DNA of 64,000 nt. Source: CAZEHS01 sp964649745 (lineage in GTDB: Bacteria > Bacillota > Clostridia > Peptostreptococcales > Acidaminobacteraceae). The DNA is taken from NCBI GenBank assembly GCA_964649745.1, contig CAZYQI010000004.1, positions 62,001 to 126,000 on the forward strand, read 5' to 3'. The position numbers were made by a program, and so were the translations under genes. Position 1 is the stretch's first letter, and each line of letters begins with the position of its first letter. The notes below the pieces were generated by a model that was not told the origin of the DNA, made no database searches, and saw nothing but the letters and a program-made list of their open reading frames with translations. Shown here piece by piece: positions 33,115 to 40,127 of this stretch.

Positions 33115-33906
33115 ATGGACCCTTTCAAAATGACACGTCGACTGGTACTCAGCGCTATCTTGCTGATGGGAATGACGTTGGGTGCACACGCCCAATCCTA
33201 TGCCACCCTGGATACCGCCCAGGGGGTTGTAAAGATCAGCTACACCGTTTCCGCCGATGCTCCGATTAAGGTTATGATCGCCCTGGGAAGCCAGTCATAC
33301 ACCTATGACCTGCTGAAATCCACAGAAGCCTTCCCTTTACAATTCGGCGACGGAACCTACAAGGTATCCCTTTATCAACGGGTTCAGGGAACCCAATACC
33401 GATTGCTGGAGCAGACCGATCTGGCCGTTGATCTGGCCGATGATTTCGTTCCCTTTCTGGGCAGCTCCCAGGTTGTCAACTGGGCTCCCGGTATGCCCCC
33501 CATTGGCAAAGCAAAAGCCCTGATCGCCAAGGCAAAAACCGATGACGAGAAAGTGAAAGCAGTCTACGGCTACGTAACCGCTAAGATCAAGTACGATTAT
33601 GCCAAAATAAGCAAGCTTAAGAGCAACTACGTGCCCAATATCGAGGACACCTACGCCACCAACCTGGGCATCTGCTATGATTACTCCGCTTTGTTCGGCT
33701 CCATGCTGCGCAGCGTAGGCATACCCGTAAAGCTGGTCAAGGGCTATAAAAACGATGTTCCCGAGTATCACGCCTTCAATCAGGTGTACCTGAATAAGAA
33801 GTGGGTTTATATCGACACCACCTACGACGCCGCCTTCAAGGCCGCAGGGGCCAAGACCACCATGGTGAAAAGCGATTCCGACTTCAGACCGGCGAAATAC
33901 TATTGA
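33115..33906 (+). CDS. Secreted transglutaminase-like protein
   Basis: 263 aa. A signal peptide (RRLVLSAILLMGMTLGAHA) directs export; no anchor was seen. The C-terminal third is a transglutaminase/protease-like core with the triad Cys187 (NLGICYDYS), His219 (YHAFNQVY) and Asp234 (YIDTTYD), following VYGYVTAKIKYDY. Such domains may cross-link or cleave proteins or peptidoglycan-linked substrates at the cell surface. ATG at 33115 gives eight bases to AAGGAG; the ATG at 33109 is too close. A c-di-GMP riboswitch directly precedes it. Confidence 0.88.
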   Translation: MDPFKMTRRLVLSAILLMGMTLGAHAQSYATLDTAQGVVKISYTVSADAPIKVMIALGSQSYTYDLLKSTEAFPLQFGDGTYKVSLYQRVQGTQYRLLEQTDLAVDLADDFVPFLGSSQVVNWAPGMPPIGKAKALIAKAKTDDEKVKAVYGYVTAKIKYDYAKISKLKSNYVPNIEDTYATNLGICYDYSALFGSMLRSVGIPVKLVKGYKNDVPEYHAFNQVYLNKKWVYIDTTYDAAFKAAGAKTTMVKSDSDFRPAKYY

Positions 33907-33914
33907 TTTACAAC

Positions 33915-33938
33915 ACAGCCACCCTTAGGGGTGGCTGT
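33915..33938 (+). terminator. Hairpin after the transglutaminase-like gene
   Basis: Perfect 10-bp stem ACAGCCACCC/GGGTGGCTGT with a TTAG loop. No T-run follows, so it may be a weak terminator or an mRNA 3'-end stabiliser. Confidence 0.45.
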
Positions 33939-33956
33939 TGACGCACAATGGCCACC

Positions 33957-34003
33957 TTGACGCCTCCTTATATGTACACTATAATGTACATATAAGGAGG
34001 CGT
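33957..34003 (+). promoter_or_regulatory. Promoter and palindromic operator of the YefM/YoeB-type operon
   Basis: TTGACG (33957-33962), 17-bp spacer, TATAAT (33980-33985). The promoter is embedded in a perfect palindrome with 19-bp arms (33960-33978 and 33985-34003) separated by 6 bp. The inner halves read TGTACA, the core reported for YefM operators, and the right arm contains the AAGGAGG ribosome-binding site. Autorepression by the antitoxin is expected. Confidence 0.85.
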
Positions 34004-34007
34004 TTCT

Positions 34008-34256
34008 ATGACCATCACAACCATTACGAATTTTCGCAAAAATATCTTCACTTTTATAGAACAGGCTGTTAAGTTTCACGACGTGGTCAGCATCAGCACC
34101 AAAAGCGGGAATGCCGTTGTACTCAGCGAGGACGACTACAATAGCCTGACTGAGACCCTATACCTTAAATCCGTTCCGGGACTCGTAGACAGCATCATAG
34201 AGGCTTCACAGGAACCGCTGGACGGGTGCGTCCCTGCTGATGAAGTGGAGTGGTGA
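34008..34256 (+). CDS. Antitoxin, Phd/YefM family
   Basis: 82 aa. The N-terminal dimerising, DNA-binding fold is recognisable by TNFRKNIFTFIEQ and SISTKSGNAVVLSEDDYNSL; the acidic C-terminus would bind the toxin. ATG follows AAGGAGGCGTTTCT. Its stop lies one base before the toxin start (TGACATG), the usual coupled arrangement. It should repress its own promoter at the palindrome upstream. Confidence 0.92.
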   Translation: MTITTITNFRKNIFTFIEQAVKFHDVVSISTKSGNAVVLSEDDYNSLTETLYLKSVPGLVDSIIEASQEPLDGCVPADEVEW

Positions 34257-34257
34257 C

Positions 34258-34521
34258 ATGTACAGGGTGCTTTTCTCTCGCAAAGCCTTGAAGGACAAGG
34301 AAAAGGTTGTTGCAGCAGGCCTTGCCGACAAAGTTAAAAACCTGGTGGAGCTTCTTTCGGAAAACCCGTTTCAAAACCCTCCACGCTATGAAAAACTGAT
34401 TGGAGATTTGAACCATTTCTATTCCCGTAGAATCAACATCAAGCATCGGCTGGTGTATGATGTTCACGAAGAAGAAACGACTGTTGTTATTCTAAGCATA
34501 TGGTCCCATTACGAAAGATGA
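34258..34521 (+). CDS. Toxin, Txe/YoeB family mRNA interferase
   Basis: 87 aa, RelE fold; YoeB-type toxins cleave mRNA in the ribosomal A site. Family features: KDKEKV, ENPFQNPPRYEKLIGDL, SRRINIKHRLVYDV and a C-terminal SHYER, where the His-Tyr end supplies catalytic residues. ATG at 34258 is coupled to the antitoxin stop; an in-frame ATG at 34240 would overlap it. Appears intact. Confidence 0.92.
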   Translation: MYRVLFSRKALKDKEKVVAAGLADKVKNLVELLSENPFQNPPRYEKLIGDLNHFYSRRINIKHRLVYDVHEEETTVVILSIWSHYER

Positions 34522-34564
34522 AAGAAGGTACACACTGAAGATCACTAGCATGAGAGAGCACATA

Positions 34565-34592
34565 GAGGCCTCATCCGAATGGATGAGGCCTC
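34565..34592. terminator. Bidirectional hairpin terminator
   Basis: Perfect 12-bp stem GAGGCCTCATCC/GGATGAGGCCTC with a GAAT loop, between the toxin gene and the convergent wall-protein gene. T-runs on both sides are modest. Confidence 0.65.
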
Positions 34593-34607
34593 TTCAATTG
34601 CTTTAGA

Positions 34608-37469
34608 CTATTTACGTTTCATGAAAGCCCCGGCTGCTGCCAGGATTCCGCCGATGCCGTAGAACAGGCTGGCAGGAATTTCACCGGTTTTAGGAAGTAC
34701 CGGTACCCCAAGGGCGATGACATCATCCGGAACTTCTGCAAGTGCAGGCGCTGCTACAGGAGCAGGTACTACAGGTGCTGCAAGGGGTACTGCCGGTGCA
34801 GGGATGGTGGTAAGTACAGTGGGCGGGTCTGCTTTATCTCGCGTCGTCACGGTTGTTACCGTCGGTTGTTGCGGTGTTTCCGGTGTGGAGGGGCCACCGG
34901 GGGGAACAGACTCGGAGGCGATGGTGAAGTTCCAGTCCGTTTTCATCTTAAAACCTTTAAAAATGTTAGCGTAATAAGCTGATTCAACGGCCGAAGGTCC
35001 CACGCCCGGCAGTGGTTTTACTACAGGCATTTGCGGTCTTCCAATTTCCAAGGGACTTACAAGAACATAGTAGCTGTTTCCGGCTACAAAGTCCGGTCCG
35101 ATATTAAGAACTACTTGGTTGGCTTTAATATAACCACTGGATGTTTCCGTATTGATGGTAGGCTTCAGATGGAAAGTACCGACACCCTCCAGAGATTGAA
35201 ACCTAGGCATTTCTAAATCGAGAGTGAAAATTTCAACAGGTGTGTCGTTTGATGCATTGTAGATCTCGAACGCCACTTCAGGTCGCTCGTATGGTGATGC
35301 ATCCGCTCCTCTTTCATACATGAAATAAGGATTTACATTACCGCTAAAGATCATCTTGAGATCCGTGTTTTTCGGAGCTTGCAGCTCATCGTCACGTGGG
35401 GTCAACTCCAGCAATAAGATTTGCTTCCACTGGGCAACAAGAACCACATTTTTAGCAGGCATCTTGAACTGGTCTTTAACTTGATAAACCTTTCCGAAAA
35501 CAATGCCGTCAACATCATCGACTTCTTCAACATCACCTTCAGCTTCAACATCAAGGGCCTTGTCTTTGTTGATTACATTTTTAGCTTTCCATCCTGCAAA
35601 TTCAAAACCTGTTCTTACCGGAGCTCCTTTTACAGTGACTACATCGTTGTAAAAGTGTTTTTCTAGCAGCGGCACAGTACCACCAGTATTGTGATTCCCG
35701 TCATAATTGAGCCCATATTCAACTTTTCCCCACTGCGCTACCAGCGTAAGGGATTTCGCAGGCATAACGAACGTGTCCCCGCCGCGGTATATTATATTTT
35801 CATCAAAATTCTTCACCATCATTGCGGCCATATCGCGTGTGGCTGGCGGAAGCTGCGCTTTCCATCCAAGAAATTTATGGCCTTTTTTAACCATGTTTTC
35901 TTGAGGTAGGACAGTTACAATATTTAGCTCTGTTGGGTCATCGGTTGGGTTCACCAACGGATAATGATTCGCCGGATCAACGGGAACATTGCCACCGGTG
36001 TTGCCATTGCCATCATAGAACACTTTATAATTATCCGGTACTGTGATCACGCAGGTATCATTCTTACTGTTGTCTGCGTTAGACATTGCGGTTACTGTAT
36101 ATTGGCCGGAATCTGCACCGCTCTGAACTGTCACAAGACCATTACCGTCTAGTGATACACCTGTAGCAGGGCTTATTCTCCAGTCAACCGATTTATCCTT
36201 AACGGTTTCTGGGTTTACGGTAGCGATAAGCTGCTTTGTTTGCCCGGGATAGAGAACACACTCATGTTCGTTGAGTGTAAGACTGGCGACCGGTATCAGC
36301 TTAAATTCAACGGTGACCGTTGCAGGTGCTGATAGATTCGCAATTGCATAAGATGGATTAGAACCATTTGTAACGTTTGAGTCTAGCTTCCACTCCTTAA
36401 CCTGGTAACCAGCTTCCGGAGTCGTACTGAAAAGTACACTCTTACCTTCCGCCACTTCTGAACCGGTCTTGATTGCAACACCGTCAACTGTTGCAGCGAT
36501 AGAGCCATTCCCGCCTGTAACACTGAAATTTACTGCGTGGAAAGGTTTACCAACATAGGTGAATGCTGCATCAGCGGTTTGTGAACTACCTAAAACCTCC
36601 CGGTTTCCGTTGGCATTAATTGAAAAGGATTGATTGCCGTTACCTGCTACAAATCTTATTGTTCCTGACAGTGATGGATTCGCCTCATGACGAACAACAG
36701 TAAGCGTCGGAATCCAAATTTTTACGCCAAAAGGTAAGTGTTGGTAGTAGCCGCCTTTTTCAATGTGGTAATGCTTATTTGCTGAAAGCTCTGCATTAGA
36801 AATTGTTGAACCTGGCACACTCACATTTTTCAAATGAACAAAATCCGCGCCGGTATAGTAATCAAGCGGTATTATCTTTGAATATGTGTTTGTTACTCTA
36901 AAACTGAGAACATATTCCCTTCCTGTTTTCAGTTCCATTTCATTTTGGATACTACTGGTAACCCCCTCAGAGGTTACCGACTCTAAGGATAAACTCAGAT
37001 AATTTGTGTCCCAAGGCATAGCTTGAGCGGATACTTCTTGCATTGCAATATCATTGGAAACAGCAGCTGCGTTCATTTGAATATTCACACCATCACCCTG
37101 GAGTGCTCTACTCTCAGGTAACGTGCTATCTGCTGGTATCTTGCCATCTGCTGGTGTCTTATCATCCACTGGTGTCTTGTCATCGGCTGGTGTCTTGTCA
37201 TCTGCTGGTGTCTTGTCATCGGCTGGTGTCTTGTCATCTGCTGGTGTCTTGTCATCCACTGGTGTCTTGTCATCTGCTGGTGTCTTGTCATCCACTGGTG
37301 TCTTGTCATCTGCTGGTGTCTTGTCATCCACCGGAGTCGTTTTACCGATTTCTGTTACACCGCCTGATAACGTTTCCCCAAACGCCGTCATTCCAACCGG
37401 CATCCCCATCGTGAATACCAGCGACAGGATCAGGAGCATTGCAAACCATCTGCTCTTGATTTTTTTCAT
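34608..37469 (-). CDS. LPKTG cell-wall-anchored repeat protein
   Basis: 953 aa surface protein. Order: signal peptide (residues 1-32); 11 hexapeptide repeats of (V/A)DDKTP (~47-112); a ~190-residue unassigned region; a bacterial repeat domain (FSVTGGNGSIAATVDG); a Big_2-type immunoglobulin-like domain (SLTLNEHECVLYPGQTKQL); two InlB-type B-repeats ending in LTLVAQWG and VVLVAQWK; an SbsA-like Ig segment (LELTPRDDELQAP); a Pro/Val/Ala-rich stalk; LPKTG, a hydrophobic segment and a KRK tail for sortase. No sortase gene is in the window. ATG at 37469 follows AAAGAGGTGCGATTT. Possibly an adhesin; the ligand is unknown. Confidence 0.9.
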   Translation of the reverse strand: MKKIKSRWFAMLLILSLVFTMGMPVGMTAFGETLSGGVTEIGKTTPVDDKTPADDKTPVDDKTPADDKTPVDDKTPADDKTPADDKTPADDKTPADDKTPVDDKTPADGKIPADSTLPESRALQGDGVNIQMNAAAVSNDIAMQEVSAQAMPWDTNYLSLSLESVTSEGVTSSIQNEMELKTGREYVLSFRVTNTYSKIIPLDYYTGADFVHLKNVSVPGSTISNAELSANKHYHIEKGGYYQHLPFGVKIWIPTLTVVRHEANPSLSGTIRFVAGNGNQSFSINANGNREVLGSSQTADAAFTYVGKPFHAVNFSVTGGNGSIAATVDGVAIKTGSEVAEGKSVLFSTTPEAGYQVKEWKLDSNVTNGSNPSYAIANLSAPATVTVEFKLIPVASLTLNEHECVLYPGQTKQLIATVNPETVKDKSVDWRISPATGVSLDGNGLVTVQSGADSGQYTVTAMSNADNSKNDTCVITVPDNYKVFYDGNGNTGGNVPVDPANHYPLVNPTDDPTELNIVTVLPQENMVKKGHKFLGWKAQLPPATRDMAAMMVKNFDENIIYRGGDTFVMPAKSLTLVAQWGKVEYGLNYDGNHNTGGTVPLLEKHFYNDVVTVKGAPVRTGFEFAGWKAKNVINKDKALDVEAEGDVEEVDDVDGIVFGKVYQVKDQFKMPAKNVVLVAQWKQILLLELTPRDDELQAPKNTDLKMIFSGNVNPYFMYERGADASPYERPEVAFEIYNASNDTPVEIFTLDLEMPRFQSLEGVGTFHLKPTINTETSSGYIKANQVVLNIGPDFVAGNSYYVLVSPLEIGRPQMPVVKPLPGVGPSAVESAYYANIFKGFKMKTDWNFTIASESVPPGGPSTPETPQQPTVTTVTTRDKADPPTVLTTIPAPAVPLAAPVVPAPVAAPALAEVPDDVIALGVPVLPKTGEIPASLFYGIGGILAAAGAFMKRK
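37134..37331. repeat. 18-bp tandem repeats encoding (V/A)DDKTP
   Basis: Eleven consecutive 18-bp units in the wall-protein gene, alternating between two near-identical variants (Ala or Val codon). The nucleotide identity between units is high, so copy number may vary by slippage or recombination without a frameshift. Confidence 0.9.
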
Positions 37470-37538
37470 AAATCGCACCTCTTTCTCTTTGTTGTTTTCC
37501 TAACCGTGACATCCAGTGTTACGCTTAAATCCCTGGCT

Positions 37539-37793
37539 CTAACCGCCTACCGCCTGAAGCTTCTGCTCATCTTCCCAGCTTCTTAGTTTCTCTGTTTCGG
37601 TGCAGCCGGTTTGAACGGCCTGGTTCATCAGGGTCAACATTTCCAGCTCACTTCGGAAGTGAACCTTCTGACCGGTATCCAACCACTGGATTGACCCCTG
37701 CCAGCTGTGATTTTCATGATGATGTATCGCTATAAGAAAATTGGTGCCGCCGGCACCGGGCTTTGAGGTTGTACGGGTCAATGCGCGTTTCAT
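37539..37793 (-). CDS. Small conserved protein next to the wall-protein gene, 84 aa
   Basis: Starts KRALTRTTSKPGAGG and contains NHSWQGSIQWLDTGQKVHFR followed by SELEMLTLMNQA. I recognise the WQG-x(3)-WLD...FRS-x-LE pattern as recurring in small clostridial proteins beside surface-protein and BTAD-regulator genes, but know no function. ATG at 37793 follows GGAGCAAAGGA; an alternative ATG at 37853 has GGAGGATATG upstream and would add 20 basic residues. Lies 69 bp upstream of the wall-protein gene, probably in one operon. Confidence 0.7.
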   Translation of the reverse strand: MKRALTRTTSKPGAGGTNFLIAIHHHENHSWQGSIQWLDTGQKVHFRSELEMLTLMNQAVQTGCTETEKLRSWEDEQKLQAVGG

Positions 37794-37923
37794 TCCTTTG
37801 CTCCACCTCCTCGTCCTCGGATTTTCGTATCTGATCCGCTTATCTGTAACCATCATATCCTCCGTCTGTGATATTCCGCGAACATCTCTGTGACATCTGT
37901 GTGACACGCTGAAAATGAGCAAG

Positions 37924-37949
37924 AAAAAAGCCCCATCCGAAGATGACGC
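37924..37949 (-). terminator. Terminator of the BTAD-regulator mRNA
   Basis: On the minus strand GCGTCATC, TTCG loop, GATGGGGC, then six T, about 28 bp after the regulator stop. The stem has one mismatch and is extended by A/T pairs. Confidence 0.6.
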
Positions 37950-37976
37950 TTTGGTGATAATTGTTGCATACCATAT

Positions 37977-39218
37977 CTAAATTGTTCTTGCATCTGCTAA
38001 TCCCTGCTGCATTTCAGCGGTCAAGTGTGTGATTTGGCTTATCTCCACCGCAGCGTTTTCACAGTTGCCCTTCAGCACCCGTTTCAGTACTTTTTCGGTC
38101 AACCCCGCGTCCACCCCCGGGAGCAACACCACAAACTGATTGTCGTTCCACCGTGTAAAGGTATCTCCCATTCGCAGCTGCTCCGTCAATTGGCTCTTGA
38201 TGCAGTTCATCTGCAATTCCCTTTGGGAAGAGGTAAAGTCCCTTCTCGGTACCGATGTCAGCAACCCGATGCTGAAGGATGCTCCCGATCGCTGGCACCG
38301 TCGGCGTTCCAGCTCATAAATGGATTTGAACACTTCGAATTCGCAGTAAAATGCATTCTCCAGTATGGCATCGGCTTCCAGGGCTTCATTCAGATCAATT
38401 CCGGAAGCGACATCTGCAGGGGTTTTCAAAAGGGTTTTATAGAGAGTACGCATCTCAACAGAGGGCTTGATCCCCATTTCCCGATAATAAAAACCGGTTA
38501 TATACTCGTAGTGCTCCAGAGCCTGCTTGCTGTCACCGCAAGCCCTCAGGGCATCCATCAGGTTCAGGTGAAAGGCCTCTTCGTAGATATCGATTTGTAT
38601 TGCTTCCTGGCACAGGGACAGAATGGCATCATGCCTGCCGGATTCCTTCAGCAATTCAATCGCATTTATCACGGTGTTCAGGTACAGCCGTCTGAGATGG
38701 TTTCTGATTGGGAATACCCAATGTTGTTCGGCACACTCCGGCAGGTAGTCTCCTTTATACAGCTGCAACGCCTGTTGGTACAGCACCAGGGCGTTTTGAG
38801 GCGCCGTTTCCCGAAGAATATCCCCCTGTTTGACAAGGCCTTCAAAAACACCTGCATCCAACTGCATCGACAGACTGCTGTTCCATCGATAATAGCCATT
38901 GGAAAACACAAGAGTGCGCTCACACTCGGCAGAGTCTTCTTCATCCAGAGTCTGCTTCAACCGATGCATCTGCCGTCGAAGGGTGCTGCGAAGATCATTG
39001 TATTCCTCTGCAACCCAGAGCTGGTCCATCAGCCCCTCCGGTGTGAAGGACCGTTCCCGGTGGGTCAACATAAATTTATAAAGCTCCCATATCTTTTTCG
39101 CACCAGGGGAAGACATCACCAATGAACGTCCGTCCTTAACAACGTCGAATCGCCCCAGTGTATCAATTTTAAATTGAACAGGCCTTTCGCCCGTAAATCC
39201 CTTGGGTAAACCTGACAT
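37977..39218 (-). CDS. BTAD-type transcriptional regulator with degenerate GGDEF-like C-terminus
   Basis: 413 aa. Residues ~15-115 form an OmpR-like winged helix (KKIWELYKFMLTHRERSFTPEGL), ~120-265 a bacterial transcriptional activator (BTAD/TPR) domain (ALVLYQQALQLYKGDYL, QALEHYEYITGFYYREMG). The C-terminal ~130 residues resemble a GGDEF fold (GDTFTRWNDNQFVVLLPG), with NDNQF (358-362) replacing GGDEF, so no cyclase activity is expected. A c-di-GMP-I riboswitch with a terminator precedes the gene. Downstream in the same direction are the small 84-aa protein and the LPKTG wall protein, its likely targets. Confidence 0.85.
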   Translation of the reverse strand: MSGLPKGFTGERPVQFKIDTLGRFDVVKDGRSLVMSSPGAKKIWELYKFMLTHRERSFTPEGLMDQLWVAEEYNDLRSTLRRQMHRLKQTLDEEDSAECERTLVFSNGYYRWNSSLSMQLDAGVFEGLVKQGDILRETAPQNALVLYQQALQLYKGDYLPECAEQHWVFPIRNHLRRLYLNTVINAIELLKESGRHDAILSLCQEAIQIDIYEEAFHLNLMDALRACGDSKQALEHYEYITGFYYREMGIKPSVEMRTLYKTLLKTPADVASGIDLNEALEADAILENAFYCEFEVFKSIYELERRRCQRSGASFSIGLLTSVPRRDFTSSQRELQMNCIKSQLTEQLRMGDTFTRWNDNQFVVLLPGVDAGLTEKVLKRVLKGNCENAAVEISQITHLTAEMQQGLADARTI

Positions 39219-39326
39219 TGTTTATGGTGCTCCTTCTATCGTAATCAAAACGATCTGCTATAAATTTTACTTGATTTGAAGAAGACTTCATATCACCCGA
39301 TGGGTGACTTTAAGCGGAAGATTTCA

Positions 39327-39363
39327 AAAAACAAAAAACTGCTTTGAATGATATTCAAAGCAG
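39327..39363 (-). terminator. Riboswitch expression-platform terminator
   Basis: Minus-strand perfect 11-bp stem CTGCTTTGAAT/ATTCAAAGCAG with a 3-nt loop, then TTTTTTGTTTTTT. Its 5' arm shares two bases with the aptamer's P3 3' strand and lies where the closing P1 partner should be, so ligand binding and termination may be mutually exclusive. Confidence 0.75.
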
Positions 39364-39437
39364 CTGAACCACCTTTGCATGGGTATGCTTTAGGCTTCAA
39401 GCTTTGCGTCGCAGCCTTTCGGCTGTTTTGCCCTTAT
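39362..39437 (-). promoter_or_regulatory. Cyclic di-GMP-I riboswitch (GEMM-I) upstream of the BTAD regulator
   Basis: Minus strand: AGGGCAAAACAGCC, GAAA tetraloop, GGCTGCGACGCAAAGC, then GCCTAAAGC and the closing TTCAGCT. GGCAAA, the GNRA loop, GACGCAAAGC and GCCTAA are the class I hallmarks. It is followed by an intrinsic terminator and, 145 nt downstream, the regulator start. An ON switch (ligand prevents termination) is the more likely reading of the overlap, but was not tested. Confidence 0.88.
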
Positions 39438-39469
39438 GTTTTATACATACACAATGTTAAATTACTCAA

Positions 39470-39498
39470 ATTATACCATCCGCGCTCCCTGTGCACAA
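39470..39498 (-). promoter_or_regulatory. Promoter of the BTAD-regulator mRNA
   Basis: Minus strand TTGTGC (39498-39493), 17-bp spacer, TATAAT (39475-39470); transcription would start just before the riboswitch. A second TATAAT at 39508-39503 has a poor -35. Confidence 0.6.
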
Positions 39499-39544
39499 TA
39501 GTATTATACGTTAAGCCCTCTATTTAGTTCGCTTGAATTAACCA

Positions 39545-39571
39545 TTCGACAAATTTCGACAAATTTCGACA
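39545..39571 (-). promoter_or_regulatory. Three tandem Spo0A-box-like sites
   Basis: TTCGACA occurs at 39545, 39555 and 39565; on the minus strand each reads TGTCGAA, the core of the Spo0A box. The exact 10-bp period places all sites on one face of the helix, 45-80 bp upstream of the BTAD-regulator promoter. A simple tandem repeat without function remains possible. Confidence 0.4.
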
Positions 39572-39724
39572 AACTTATGCCCCTGTATTTCCTTAATGAC
39601 ACCGGGTCTGGCCCCTTCTCATTTTTGAATTGTAAGGACGAAATATCATTCATTCCTTTGTTGCCGGATGAAAACGTTTCCCATAGTTTTATTAGAGACC
39701 TCAGCCTTTGAAATTGCATTATTC

Positions 39725-39753
39725 TTGACAAATCTCCTGAATACGATTACTAT
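39725..39753 (+). promoter_or_regulatory. Promoter of the cold-shock gene
   Basis: Consensus TTGACA (39725-39730), 17-bp spacer, TACTAT (39748-39753). It leaves a ~118-nt 5' leader, typical of cold-shock mRNAs. Confidence 0.65.
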
Positions 39754-39877
39754 GATGGTGTAGTGCTTTTGGAGTTGGTTCACAGATTATAGCGTTAGTG
39801 CCATGTGCCGTTGCTGAGTATCGTGTGAATAGATTCTCCAGGCTCTATCAAAACACTAATAACTGGAGGATTCAACA

Positions 39878-40078
39878 ATGACACAGGGAACAGTAAAATG
39901 GTTCAACTCAGAAAAAGGTTATGGCTTTATTTCCGTAGACGGCGGAGCTGATGTATTCGTACACTTCAGCGCAATCCAAGGTGACGGCTTCAAAACACTT
40001 GACGAAGGTCAACGTGTTGAGTTCGACATCACTCAAGGATCCCGTGGTCCCCAAGCTGAGAACGTAGTAAAACTGTAA
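39878..40078 (+). CDS. Cold-shock protein (CspA family)
   Basis: 66-aa single-stranded nucleic-acid-binding beta barrel. RNP1 KGYGFISV and RNP2 DVFVHF are intact, as is the N-terminal GTVKWFN. ATG follows CTGGAGGATTCAACA. Monocistronic with a strong promoter, long leader and strong terminator. Confidence 0.97.
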   Translation: MTQGTVKWFNSEKGYGFISVDGGADVFVHFSAIQGDGFKTLDEGQRVEFDITQGSRGPQAENVVKL

Positions 40079-40092
40079 TTGAATTGCTGATT

Positions 40093-40118
40093 AAGGCCAT
40101 CTGCGGATGGCCTTTTTT
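40093..40118 (+). terminator. Terminator of the cold-shock gene
   Basis: AAGGCCATC/GATGGCCTT stem with TGCG loop and six T. It also separates the gene from the end of the Tad locus on the opposite strand. Confidence 0.85.
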
Positions 40119-40127
40119 ATTTGCTCC

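Noticed and set aside
39504..39731. A 75-codon minus-strand frame between the BTAD-regulator promoter and the cold-shock gene
   Set aside because: Starts at TTG without a properly spaced ribosome-binding site, overlaps the cold-shock promoter, has no recognisable domain and contains the low-complexity TTTGTCGAAA repeat. Treated as non-coding.
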